From assembly GCF_018873765.1 (NCBI RefSeq), contig NC_057920.1, forward strand, positions 11,917,307 through 11,981,306: 64,000 bases of DNA, in the 5' to 3' direction. The notes below the pieces were generated by a model, which searched no databases, had not been told where the DNA came from, and saw nothing but the letters and a program-made list of their open reading frames with translations. This stretch comes from Telopea speciosissima (lineage: Eukaryota; Streptophyta; Magnoliopsida; Proteales; Proteaceae). Of the stretch, positions 1 through 11,300 are shown in pieces; positions within the stretch are counted from its first letter, which is position 1, and every line of letters starts with the position of its first letter. The translations under genes were made by a program, and so were the position numbers.

Positions 1-309
1 AAATACACTTTTGGAACAAAAAACAATATAAATAAGTAATATATAACAAGTGTCATGCACAAACACTAAAATGGAGAATAATGTATAACCAAACAAGTGC
101 AATAAATTGAAATTGTTATAAAAGATGAGATTTCTTACGTGTTGTAATTGTCTATAGCCATGAAGAGTATTGGATGATGTTGTAGCACTCCTTGATTTGT
201 TTTTGAGTCTTAAAGTGTGAAAACCAAGATTAAATGTAAGATTTTAGACTCTTGGTTGAGAGTTTTCCTTCATTTTTCCGTTAGATTAGGAGTTGTATCG
301 AGTCTGTGA

Positions 310-575
310 GTGAAAATAGATTTTTTATGGAATGTATCGATGGTATTGGTATGTATCGAGCCGTATCAACCGATACATATCGATATGTATCAATACGTAT
401 TAAACCACCCACAAAACTCTTTATGGGACGTATCAATGGTATCGCTACGTATCGGCCCGTATAATCCGATACAATTCGAGACAGTCCATTTAAAAAAAAT
501 AAAAAAAGAGATGTATCGGTATGTATCGTATCGATATCGACTGATACCGATACGTATCGGTCGATACTTTAAACC
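310..575. repeat. ATCGG/CGTATC-rich repeat
   Basis: The stretch is built from short variants of GTATCGGTACGTATC and its complement (for example tatcgatggtattggtatg and cgatacgtatcggtcgatac), so it can fold on itself. Similar ATCGG-rich tracts recur at about 30330-30540, 42400-42500 and 53743-54153. Its class is unknown. The predicted reading frames across it are products of the repeat and not genes. Confidence 0.5.
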
Positions 576-589
576 ATGCTTGTCTAGTT

Positions 590-765
590 ATCACCGCATT
601 CGGGCGTTTACATGGCGCGTCACTTACGGGGGACACCCTAGTAAAAAGAGGATGGAAAGACATGAGATCGAGGGAAAAGAAATCATAACACAAAAGGATC
701 CATGCAAGAGGTGATTGGCAGAATATTTTAAAGTGTCGGCTGCCAAACTGACGCACCACTAATTA
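590..765 (-). mobile_element. RTE-type LINE 5' fragment
   Basis: This stretch is similar to 11925-12092, the 5' untranslated part of the RTE LINE inside the FkbM intron. Shared blocks include gtcacttac followed by a run of G and 'acacc/accc', the 'aggatccatgcaag' block, and the 'tgccgactgcc...acgcacca' end. Only the 5' part is present and no endonuclease or reverse transcriptase coding is visible. The assignment rests on internal similarity within this window. Confidence 0.5.
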
Positions 766-1614
766 GACGATAAGAATTGCAATCTTGGATCCAGATTGCT
801 TGATGAATAGGGTGTGATCAGCATTGCTCTGTGTCTGACCAAAAGAGACCACCGCAACATGAAATCTTCCAAACCAAGCTCGTGGGGACTGCTTTAATCT
901 ATACAAAGCACGCTTCAAGTTGCATACTTTCCAATGAGTCTTCTTAGCAGCAAAACCAGGAAGAACATCCAGGTATACCTCATAAGAGAATACAATACTG
1001 TCCCTCTTTTGCTTTAGAATCTTATTTCTTATTTTAACTTCATAAAATACACTTCCTTCTTAGAACTATTACCCGTTACCCTTATTTTACTTTCCATTCC
1101 AAGTTTACCCCTCCCACTTATATGTTACATTCCGTTTTCTTGTGTCTTGAAGTTCCAATAAATTGCCGTAGTGCCATTACTTGTTACTTGTCTTTCTTAA
1201 GTGCTGGATTGATACAGAAATTATAGTTTTGCCTTTGTTCATAATATTTGAGTTGTTGAAGTGTTTGGGTGGTCCCAAAGAGATGTGAACCGGGTTTTGG
1301 AACCCGGATTGCACCAGTGGGCGTGACTTAGCAGGCATTTTTGAGAAAAACTGAGCCTGTCTCTTTATTAAAGTAGGCTAGTTAAACACTATAGCTAATC
1401 CTCACCCTCCCTCATCCCACTATCCTTGTCTGCCTCTCTCGTGTGTGTGCAAGCATTAGAAAAGGAAGAAGAAATGAAAGAATTAAGAAATAGGAATGAG
1501 TAGAAGAAAGAAAGAATAGAAGCATATGGGAATTATATGAGAAGAATAAGCGAGAAGACAGAAAAGAAAAGATAATAGTACTTGTTACCAATTAGGGTGA
1601 TGCAGATACATCAC

Positions 1615-2290
1615 AAAAGGGGCTTGTTTAGGGTTGAGTTGTATACATGTTGGACTTTTGGTCCATGGGGTTTTCAATGTAATAGGCCACTTTAATGGGC
1701 CTAAACTATGGGTATTAAGGCTGCATACGGGATTGCTTTTATTAGGGTTTAGTTTCTTTTAAGTGTCTTTTGGTTTAGTCTAATTGAACCAAGGTGGTCC
1801 AATTTAAGTTCTTTAATTATTTATTTTATTGTCATGAGTCCATATCAAACTTAAGTCATAAGCATGTTAAGAAATTTTGACTATGTTTTGAGTTAGTTCC
1901 TTTAGTATTTCAGTTTCCTAGTCAAATTATGTTTTCTAATTAGTTAAGGATTGGGTTAGGCCTTTCCTTTTCAGTGTAGGAGTCTATTTTTGAGTCTTCT
2001 ATATAAGTTTGTAAGGGAGGCTAGCATTGTACACATATTTGATAAATAAAGTTGCTGCTTTTGCTCCTCTTCTTCTCCATTGAAGATCTCTTGTGTTTGA
2101 TCAAGGAGATTGGTGTTTGATCCAATCGAGCACCTTGCAGTGTGAAGCCCGGGTGTTATTTTCTGCTGTTCTTGTTCTGAAGCTGTTGATATACTACTGG
2201 ATTTCTATTTCTTCTATATTCTTTTGCCATTATTAACAAGTTAATCCTGAAATTTCTGCAACTAGAATCCCTATTTCTAGAAGATTACAA
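1615..2290 (+). mobile_element. LTR-like fossil (probable solo LTR)
   Basis: The stretch has the look of a plant LTR: a TATA-like 'ctatataag' near 1999, a polyadenylation-like 'aataaa' near 2045, then a CT-rich leader. No flanking duplication or coding part was found, so the ends are approximate. It could instead be another repeat type. Confidence 0.3.
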
Positions 2291-4489
2291 GCTCTTTTTT
2301 TTTTTTTTTGAGATTAAGCAATCCAACCGTTAAAATATTTTCAACTTTTGACCTACTGTTCCATACCCTTATCCATGAGCTCGATTTGAATTTCAGCATA
2401 TTCTGACCTGCTGATTTTGAATTATTAGAGTTTTTCTTAGTCTGCCCCTACCCCATCCTAGCTACCGTTTTAAACATCATCGAGTTAATATTTTCATGAT
2501 CTACATGTCATTTGTTTCTGAACCTATATACAGAATCGAGTATCAAGTTCAGACCTAATTTTTTGAATTCAGTTTTGACTTTGGAAATTACTGTTTTATC
2601 CCTATCAGTTGCTGCTTGTTTTCCTTCATCGATATACTGATTTGAAATCTGTTTTATTCATTACTTCATATCAGCTTTCAGTGTGAATTGATTCTTCTGT
2701 TTTCCCATTCTTGTTTGCTGATTATTACCTAAATACCGTTCTCCTAGATCTGTTAAGATTGTCCTATATAGCTTGAATTATTCTTTAATTTAAAAATCTT
2801 TTCTATTGGCTACTGTTTTGAGTCTTTCAAACACAGTACTACATTATAGGGTACATGTGACGATTGCACTCAACCTTCATAACAGGATTCTAATATCCCA
2901 TGAAAGCCTTCATTTCCGTGCTCAGTATCCAATTTCAATTCGCTAAGCCTACCAAAGCTGGATTTCGGGCAGGGGTGGGGAAACGTAGAAATTAGTTCAT
3001 GCCACGACGATCTATATGGAAGGGCAGTCTTGTTGATGCAAAACTGGACCGATCCCACATTGATGTTCATGGTTATAAAAGCTTCTATGTTCCATGACAA
3101 ATGAGGACATAAAAGTTATTTATATAACTTAGACTCAAACTCTAATTAAAAACTAAGACTCTTTAAGATCTAAAGATCCAGTTTGCTGAACTATACTTTT
3201 GATATAGACAATTCAACTCAACCCAACTGAGCATTATCCCAGCTAAATGGGGATAGCTACACAAATCCTGTTTCACCATTCTTTTCAGAGCCATACTCGT
3301 TGATAGAGGAAAACTACAAATATGGTGCATAGATAATTCTTTTAATGACCAGGCTTAAAATAAAAATAGGGAAACACCTTACTACTTTTAGGACTAAGTT
3401 AACGCAATGGACATTCATAAAGCCGAGAATTCTTAGCAGCCATTCAACTTAGTAAACTTGGCTGTTGGGATTCAAATTTAATCTTTCTTTTCCAACCATT
3501 GAAGTTGTTTCTGAATGTATTTGAAATGGATTGGGTGTTCCCTAAGGCTGTGGAAAAGTTTGGTTTGGGTGTGGCCTTATGCTCCATTTGTTTGTAGAAT
3601 GAAGGTTTAATGGGGAGTAGTTTAATTAGCAGCCTTAGGTGCATATGGGAGGACTAGAATGCCATACTTTCTTGTAATGATTACACGGTATGTCGGTATC
3701 CCAGTTGGTGATAGATTGTATCATTTCCAAGGTCTCTCACTGGGCTTAGATGGATGAGTGTCTCAGAGGCGTTCTTGTTGGGAGCTGTTTACAGATTGGG
3801 AATCTTGATCTTTCAAGGGTGAGGGTGGACAGAGTGGCAGCTATTTGGAAGCCTCTGCCTAAGGTAGTAATGGAGTTAAATTTTTAGGTTGCTCCATTAG
3901 AAACCCAGGACCCTTTAAGGTTTGTGGATCTATTCGGTGTCAGTCATTGAGTCCTTAGTGCCTATTCGGATCCAATAATGGAAAAATGGAGCCTACTTGT
4001 GCAGAACTGCTCCTGCTGAAAATTGGATTGGATCTTGTTCTGGTGTTAATAGAAGACAACAACAAGATTGTCCAAACATTCTCACTTGGATATCTATTCC
4101 TTCTGAGGAGCCTTGGAGGTTTGCACCTCATCAGATTCATTTGCCACCTTGCATCTAGACTGGATTGCTCCTTTCCATGGAATCCAACTGGGGTTAATGA
4201 GATCTCCAATTATATGGCTAAGCAGAAGGTTGTTCATCCTAGGGTGCGTTATTGAAGTATTATTCCATTTTCCCCACCTCTTTTCTGTCCTCTCCTGTTG
4301 TTGTTGTTGTTGTTATAAGCTAGTTGTGGCTTCAATTCTTTTGGAGGTTTGTTGTATCTTGCTTCTCTTGATCTTTGAATAACTGTTAGTTATTAAATAA
4401 AGAAATAAGAAATAAATTGAAGAGCTGTTGTATCAAAATGTTACTGTTCGAATTGTTAAGTGACCAAGTTGTGGTTGGTAACTGGTAAG
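2291..4489. other. No gene recognised; probable intron or repeat DNA
   Basis: The stretch is AT-rich with only short frames. Overlapping opposite-strand frames at 3955-4255 match nothing I know, have no splice pattern, and look like decayed repeat. There is a (gtt)n microsatellite near 4294-4317. No upstream kinase exon of the MAPKKK gene was found here, so if the downstream exons are live this is intron. Confidence 0.4.
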
Positions 4490-4618
4490 TATATAAAGGG
4501 CATACCCAATGCACGAGGCTTCCGCCACAATGTACGCAGCTTTACCTCTGCTTCGTGGAGAGGTTGTTTCCCAACTTGAACCCACGACCACTATGTCACA
4601 ATGGACCCAATTACTCAA
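4490..4618 (-). mobile_element. Au SINE (partial)
   Basis: On the minus strand this reads as the plant Au SINE: 'gggttcaagttgggaaac' (B-box region), then the 'gtaaagctgcgtac' block, 'ggaagcctcgtgcattggg' and 'tatgccct' at the 3' end. The tRNA-related head is decayed. It lies just upstream of the first visible MAPKKK exon, probably within its intron. Related fragments are at 26840-26925 and 33458-33510. Confidence 0.75.
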
Positions 4619-4834
4619 TTTGACTTTTAAATTTGAACTTACATGGCTTTCTTTTCCATTCTAATCTTTTATGGGTTCATATGACAAATGTGATTAGACA
4701 TGAAGATTTCCATCTCATCCCCCTTCCCCTTGCATATTTGTTTTCTTGTCTTGTCTCTCTTGTTGTTTTGTATCCTTTTACTTTTTTTGTCTTCCCAGCA
4801 GTTAAGCTGAATTTTATATTTTCTACAAATGCAG

Positions 4835-5589
4835 GCTGCAGCCATGTTTAAGGTTTTGAGAGAATCCCCTCCAATACCAGAAACGTTATCTCCGGAGGGC
4901 AAGGATTTCCTTGAGTGCTGCTTTCGAAGAAATCCTGCTGAGAGGCCATCAGCCAGCATGCTATTAGAACATCGTTTTGTGAGGACTTCGCACCATTCAG
5001 ATGTTCCTGCTTTCACCCAAGTTTTCGCTGGAATGAAGTTGGCGGTAAGTCAAAATATTAACAAATCGTTTTTAATCATAAGTAGTACATCTGTTTTGAC
5101 GATATTCTAATCAAATATTCATTACAGGATAATGCTCATAGTCCAAAAGAGTGGACTAAATATAATAAAACTGACATGTTGCCTATCTCCCCAAGCACAC
5201 CAACTACCAAAGGGAAACTGACGTTTACTGGGTAGGCTTCTCTACATCACACCTCCCCAACCAGTCTGCTCAGAAATTACCACTCTTAAATTAGTAAATT
5301 ACTTCTGCAAGACCACCGGATCCAGCTTCATGCATGATTATTCTTTTTCTCCAGTGCAACTATTCAACGACCTCATCCTGAAACTGGCAAATCCGCAGTG
5401 GTCATTCGTCATTCTCCTCGATCTACCCTTGAGGCCCTTCCAAGTTTATCTCCTCCACATTCGAATCACATGACACAGAGTCCCAGATCTTCTCCGAATG
5501 TTCTCAATGGTATTCATGTGGGTGTTGGGAGCAATAATTTTTCTGCTCTTCCGAGGACTCATGGGAGGGACTTTGCTGACCTTTTTTGA
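4835..5589 (+). CDS. MAPKKK3/5-like protein kinase, last three exons only
   Basis: This is the C-terminal end of a MEKK-type MAP kinase kinase kinase, a Ser/Thr kinase that phosphorylates MAPKKs in plant immune and developmental signalling. The exons are 4835-5044, 5128-5231 and 5355-5589, all with GT-AG borders and continuous frame. The first starts AAAMFKVLRESPPIPE and includes PEGKDFLECCFRRNPAERPS, which is kinase subdomains X-XI with the invariant Arg. The next two encode a Ser/Pro-rich tail (RHSPRSTLEALPS) ending in DLF and stop, closely matching the Arabidopsis MAPKKK5/MAPKKK3 tail. The catalytic lobes are absent from the window, so the remainder lies to the left, beyond an intron of more than 4.8 kb, or this is a 3' gene remnant. 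The 3' UTR probably runs to about 6100. It is tail-to-tail with the FkbM gene. Confidence 0.85.
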
Positions 5590-6859
5590 GGTGGGTTGAT
5601 TGTATTAGACCATGGTTCCGATCGGAGAATGGCTCAATGCCCTCATGTCATCAAGTGAACGTGGAGGAGTGATTTAAGTTCCTGTTGTGAATATGCATCA
5701 GAGCTGCAGTAAAGAGAATGATCACATTTGCATCTGGTGCCTTCTTTGGTCATCAGCTCCCAGTTCTCATCAACACCGAGGCTCCTGTAAAAGGTTCATA
5801 GAAGTAATGTGGTTTTGCTCTTTTTTATTATTATTATTTTTTTATTTATAGCTTGAAAAATCCAACTCAGGGTTGGGATGTTAAAGCAGGTTTCTGACAA
5901 CATTAATTTAGGGCCTTCAGTTCCAAAAGTTCTTGGTTCTTTGCTTACCCTAAAGCTTTCTTCTAATATACATATCCTAAAATTCAATCAAAGTGAGTTT
6001 GTAGATATTAGGTTCAGTAGTTGGCCTGGTGATCAGATAAACCTGTGCCGTATCTTTTTATTGTATACAAGGAACTCCAAGGATGTGATGTAATTTGTTA
6101 CTTATAGTTGTCAGTAGCGGTGTCATGGTTGTGTTCGGTCTGCATGTCTGGGTTGTTGATCTAATATTTGTTAACTGTGGGCAATCACTCTCATCATATG
6201 TAATATGAATATGAATGTGCATAATGCAAAGATTAAAACTTTGTTGTTCTTTGCAGTTGGACCAGTGTTTGTTACCATTTTCCTTTGCTCTCGTCTTTGA
6301 TTGGGATGATAGTCAGGTTATAGAACCCTCTGTTTACTCGTAAAGTTGAGTATTTGAGATCTGTTTATTAGTAGTGTTGTGTGTTTTATAAGTGGATCCA
6401 GAAAGCTTTGCCGATCAGAAATGGCTAAATCCTAGCAGTTGTGTCATTAGATCGGGAGGGGAGTGGGATGGTCTTGGTGGGTATTTTGTACTGTATCGAA
6501 CCTCCCCACATGGTAGCGATCCAATTAAAGATTTTGATAGACTTGATTCCAGCAAGCGTACGGATAAAAACATTAGGATTTGGATTGAAAGAACATGAAA
6601 CTCTCCATCGAGAAAAAGAAAAGGTTTCAGGTACAGATGGAGCGGGAATCTTTTGTTTGAGTGACCCTTCCCCGAGTCAGCCCAGTTAGAAAGGGGAGGG
6701 TCCGCTCTGTCTAGACTGCATCTTGGGAGTTTGACCTTTGTGGGTTTGATTGGTTGATATTTGGATGTGATTTTCCTACATAAACGTGAAGGAAGGACTC
6801 TCCTTAAAATGGGCACCTAGATTTGCCACGTGGTAGGTTATACAGGGCTGAAATCTTTA
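5590..6859. other. MAPKKK 3' region and intergenic DNA
   Basis: The likely 3' UTR is followed by AT-rich DNA. Short overlapping frames near 6390-6816 lie on both strands and show no family match. No convincing gene is visible. Confidence 0.5.
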
Positions 6860-6995
6860 AGGGACGCTGTTCTCTGTGTGCAGCCTGTGCCCAAGCACAT
6901 AGGAGTGGGTGCAATGACCACCCTGCCTCCCTAAGTGGAGGCCCATGTGCTTGGGCGCAGCCTGCGCTGCAGCACAGAGAGAATATTCTCCCTAA
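6860..6995. repeat. GC-rich foldback MITE copy
   Basis: Inverted arms 'ttctctgtgtgcagcctg' and 'cagcctgcgctgcagcacag' flank a core with 'gtgcccaagcacat' facing 'atgtgcttgggc' and a 'gcaatgaccaccct' block. It belongs to the GC-rich hairpin family that recurs through the window. Flanking duplications were not resolved. Confidence 0.6.
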
Positions 6996-7559
6996 AAATA
7001 GGTAGATCCCAATGTCCCTTAATCACATGTTAAAGTTTCGGTGCACACAAGTTTTACCAAATGAAAAAAATATATATTGAAAAATTAGCATTAGATGAAA
7101 GTGTAAATGAATTTGAGGCTGAATTTGATATGTGGTCTATTTAGATAATTCCTTAGAAATCCTACAGTCGGATTTTCCATATCACTCTTCCATGTGTCCA
7201 AACTAGATATGCCCCCAAGGAGATTATTCTCTAAATAATTGTATCGGAAAAAAAAAATTATTGCTATTTGCACACTATTGGGATGTTAGGAATCAAATAT
7301 TTTCACAATCTAATTTCCTTTTTTTTATTTTTTTGTTGGTAAAACACAACCTAATTTCAAACTAATGGATAATAATAATGAACACTGTTCCGGGAAATCC
7401 TTTTTCCTTTAACCTTCGGAGAATCACTTGGGGTAATATAATGAACTGAATTAATGGCTAATCCTTCCCTTGGAAGCCTTAAAGTTATTTAAATATTTTT
7501 TTGATAACAACCTTAAAAAGTTAATGTTGGTGAAGTTATCAACTCAACACTAGGCCGGG

Positions 7560-7755
7560 AACGCTAGCATGGGATGTGTCTTGCATCTAATCAATTTACA
7601 TTTATTTATAGGGAAGGGTTTGCTGCCGGTGGAATGGACCTTGTGCCAGCGTGGGGAAGAGGAAAATGAGGGGTTGCGTAGGGACACCCAACAAGAGGGG
7701 TGGCAAGGTCATTTTGCCCCCTTGTGTGGGCGCAGCAGAACGCAGAAGGACTAAA
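7560..7755. repeat. Degenerate GC-rich MITE copy
   Basis: The stretch shares the 'ggtcattttgcccccttgtg' and 'tgggcgcagcag' blocks with the other GC-rich hairpin copies (for example 39031-39225), but the left arm is decayed. The short frames here are part of the repeat. Confidence 0.45.
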
Positions 7756-8396
7756 CCATGCATTCACACCATAAGATCAATAAACTTTCAAAATCATTGA
7801 CCTTCAAGGTTGGAGATGTAATGGTAGAATGACAATCTGTATGTGTTATGCCCCATTTTCCTAACTTTGGCTTGCAAAGGATGGACAACATGATTTGAAA
7901 CTACTAAGATCATACAGCTGGAAAGAACCATAATACAAAACCTTTCAAAGCCTTCAATTGACTCTGCAACTCTGTATACATTGAAGCAGCAAACTACAAT
8001 GAGAACAACATCCATAACAGTATGATCTCCAACAAGGAGGGAAGTGACAAAGGTAGAGAAAGCATGTAGTGTAAAAGTAACAGAATGCATAGCATCTGGA
8101 TACAAATATATCATCTGCTTGTATACTAGATCCTTTTAGGACCTTGTACCTGAATTAGTTTTTCATGCTGATGAAAAGCTGAACACGGAGATACGTACCT
8201 TCAATACTGCGTAAACTACCTCGTAGAAAATTAAGTAACTTCACCAGTTCATCTGACCCTCTCCTCAACAGATCCTGCCTTCCAGCATCAAGTATTTAAT
8301 AGCATAATGTCACACTCCATGTCATTTCACTCCTAGACAGGAAGTGGAAAAATTGTTCATGATACAAGTTAGTCTGATTTGAAAAGCTCCTCCATT

Positions 8397-11300
8397 TTAC
8401 TTGGTGCAGTGAGCATCTGTACCATGCTGAGTGCACTGGTGATAACCCATGCTACCAAGAAACTCCCGAATCTCTTTGGCACTGCTATTGCTAGCTTGCA
8501 GCAAGCGTTCGTCTTCCTCGTATATTAGGTAGGGCGCTTTGCCTCTCTTTCTAGACAACAGCTTAGAGGCTCCTCTCAATACATGATATTCCCAACCTTG
8601 AACATCAATCTTGAGTAAAACCACCTCTTGTGATTCTGGGATCACTTCATCAAGAGGAATAGACCTCACCTGAAGCTCAATCTCCTCATTGGACTTGAAT
8701 GCCAGCTTTGCACCTACGGCAGAAACCGCACTGTTGTCCAGCCTTCCAACCAACTAGGGGGAAAAAGATGGAAAAGATGAGCAACAAAGTGGTCAAATGG
8801 GATATTGAACAATTACAAACACATAAAAACTGTTTAAGAAGCCATACCTATTTATCCATACCATGCATAGGGATGGGAATCCATATGATATACCAGTATT
8901 GAAAAGGATCATGGAACACAGAAGCTCAATGCAAAAGCATCTTTTTTTTACATTAATTAAAACTCAATCTTGAAACAAGGGTAGCAAGTAAAATAGAGTT
9001 AAGAACAAGAAATGCATTTGAATCCCCAAAAGAAAACCCTTTTAGAAACACGAAAGTCTACTCTGTTAATGTTTTTTTTTTTTTGGGATGGAGATAGCCC
9101 TCAGAGGTTCGCTCACTTTTGTAGATGGATTAAGCTCTTCGATTCAATAGCAACAAGATTGCAGATGACTTGGCTAGACAGGACGGCAACCAATAGTCAG
9201 TTATGAAACTGATTGCCATACTTGCCTGTATTCTTTTGCTTCGTCCATCTCTTTGCTCAATTGTGGAAGGTCAATGCATTTGCCACTTGGGGTTTTTATC
9301 ATTCATTCTTTCTAATGAATGGTTTGGATTGGCTGTGTGTCAAAATTCCAGACTCAAATTGAATTATATACCCTCCAAGGTACTAAATGCACCCTAAGTA
9401 GTTCATGTAGCATGCACCCTCTCGCTCATCCTGGATTTTTCAATGCTTTATTTTGCCATTTGGCCAACTCCATTGGGCTGAAACTACTTGATATAACCTG
9501 TCCACAAAATTTCAATCACATCCCACCTGTAGATGGCACAACTAGATTCTATATTGAATGTCTAGGAAAACCACTCCTTCTAGTTATTCATTAGGGAGGA
9601 GAGGAGGAGAAGCATAGTTGTCAAGGCGTAAACCTAAGTGCCTTGTTGGTGTTGCCTTGCATCCAGGGCCCCCTCCAATGCCTTGGGTCACCTAGGCCCT
9701 ACATGATAACACTTCTGTTTCTCTATTTCTCTATTTTTTTTGTTCCTGGGAACAAAAAAACAGAATAGATTGTTACCGCCGGTTCATTTTTTTGTTCCTG
9801 GGAATGAACCAACAACAAATAGTTGCTGAGAAATAGAGAAACATATGCTTTAATTTGGAACTTCTTTAATTTGGAACTTCTTTTGTTCCCAAAAACAAAA
9901 GGGAGAGAAATAAGCGGGAGAGTTGCACTTTAATGAGCACATGGTCAATATGATGGGCAAAATAGTAATTTCATGTTCAAAATAAAATACCACCTCCACC
10001 GCCACAGCCACCACCACCACCACTACCATAGCCTCCATGTACGCCTTCAAAACCTCTACGATCTCTCCCAACATATCCATTCAGATCACACCCTATAATA
10101 ATCTTTTCGCCTTGACTAAAACCTTGCACTAATTCATCCATTTGTTCCCAAAATTGTAACTTACTACTTTAATCTAAGGGAAATTTTCACGTACCTCCCC
10201 TGAGGTATCACGTAATTACAAAAACACCTGTCAATTTTGGGAAATTTCGCGTGCCCCCCCTATTTTTCTAAAAAGTTTAACACATGCCCCCATTCCGTTG
10301 GACTAACAACGTTAAAATCAATGGGTAAAGAGACAAAAATGCTCTTGCAAGAAAGAAAAAAAAACCTGCAACTCATCTTCCCCAAATCGTTTAGTGTTTG
10401 AAAAAAAGGGAAGATGAGCTGTAGGTTAGGGCCTCCTAGGTGAGGATTGGTTCCATGAAAATCATTATTGAGGGCTCAGACTGACCAAAAGGGATCATTC
10501 TAAATTGGTGGAAGTGAAATTGTTCTGTGATTGAGGAAGTCCCTCCCAATGAACACATTCCCCTCAACTTCCTATATTGTAAACAAGCTTACAAGGTAGC
10601 TTTGCAGCTTCAGATCGTATGCAAATCTAACTATCGAGCAGGTTCAGAACAAGGCCTGAATTTGGTCAATTAACAGAGTTCCAACCCGACTATGATTTGT
10701 TTGGGTTATAGGCCATTTATAGATGACCATTTCCTTTTATCAATCGATCAGGCAACTATGGCAGAGACCAAACCAAGAGAAAAGAATACAGGCCATTCTC
10801 ATTAAACCTGTGCACACTGACCCAGGTTTTGAACCAACAATCCAAGTTTTGGTAGACAAGACAGAGTTATTCACCAGGCATCGCTTACAGAACATCTCGA
10901 TGCATCCACCGATCCATCTAGTCGACCTTCTGATTCTGCAATGGATGCACTGAAGAAGGAAGGAGAAGAATCAAAGGAAAGTTCCGTTGTGATAACCGAA
11001 GCTGTGATGTGTCCTGCTGATGCTGCCATGGCTACTGTGTCCGATCTTCAGAAAAAGATCTGTCGTGCAGAGCATTTTGGGATGTTCGTTCAACTCTCAG
11101 AAGAAGTAAAGAGGAAAGGTTCATTTTTTCTTTTATTTTTCCCTTAATATATTTTACTGCGGAGGTTTCTGTGAACGAGGAGGGTTTAGTGTGTTCTATG
11201 ATACATGTTAGGGTTCTTGCGGTTTTCAGCGTATATTGCGTTATTTCTGAAAATTCTGGGTTTTCTGAGGCCTTAACTTACAACTCATCTTCCCTTTTTC

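Noticed and set aside
3955-4255. Overlapping frames on opposite strands, possible small gene
   Set aside because: No recognisable family, no splice pattern and no promoter; it looks like decayed repeat sequence.
9850-10080. Minus-strand frame encoding a Val-rich peptide
   Set aside because: It is the out-of-frame reading of the Gly-rich end of the RTE LINE endonuclease and its GGT/GGA repeats.
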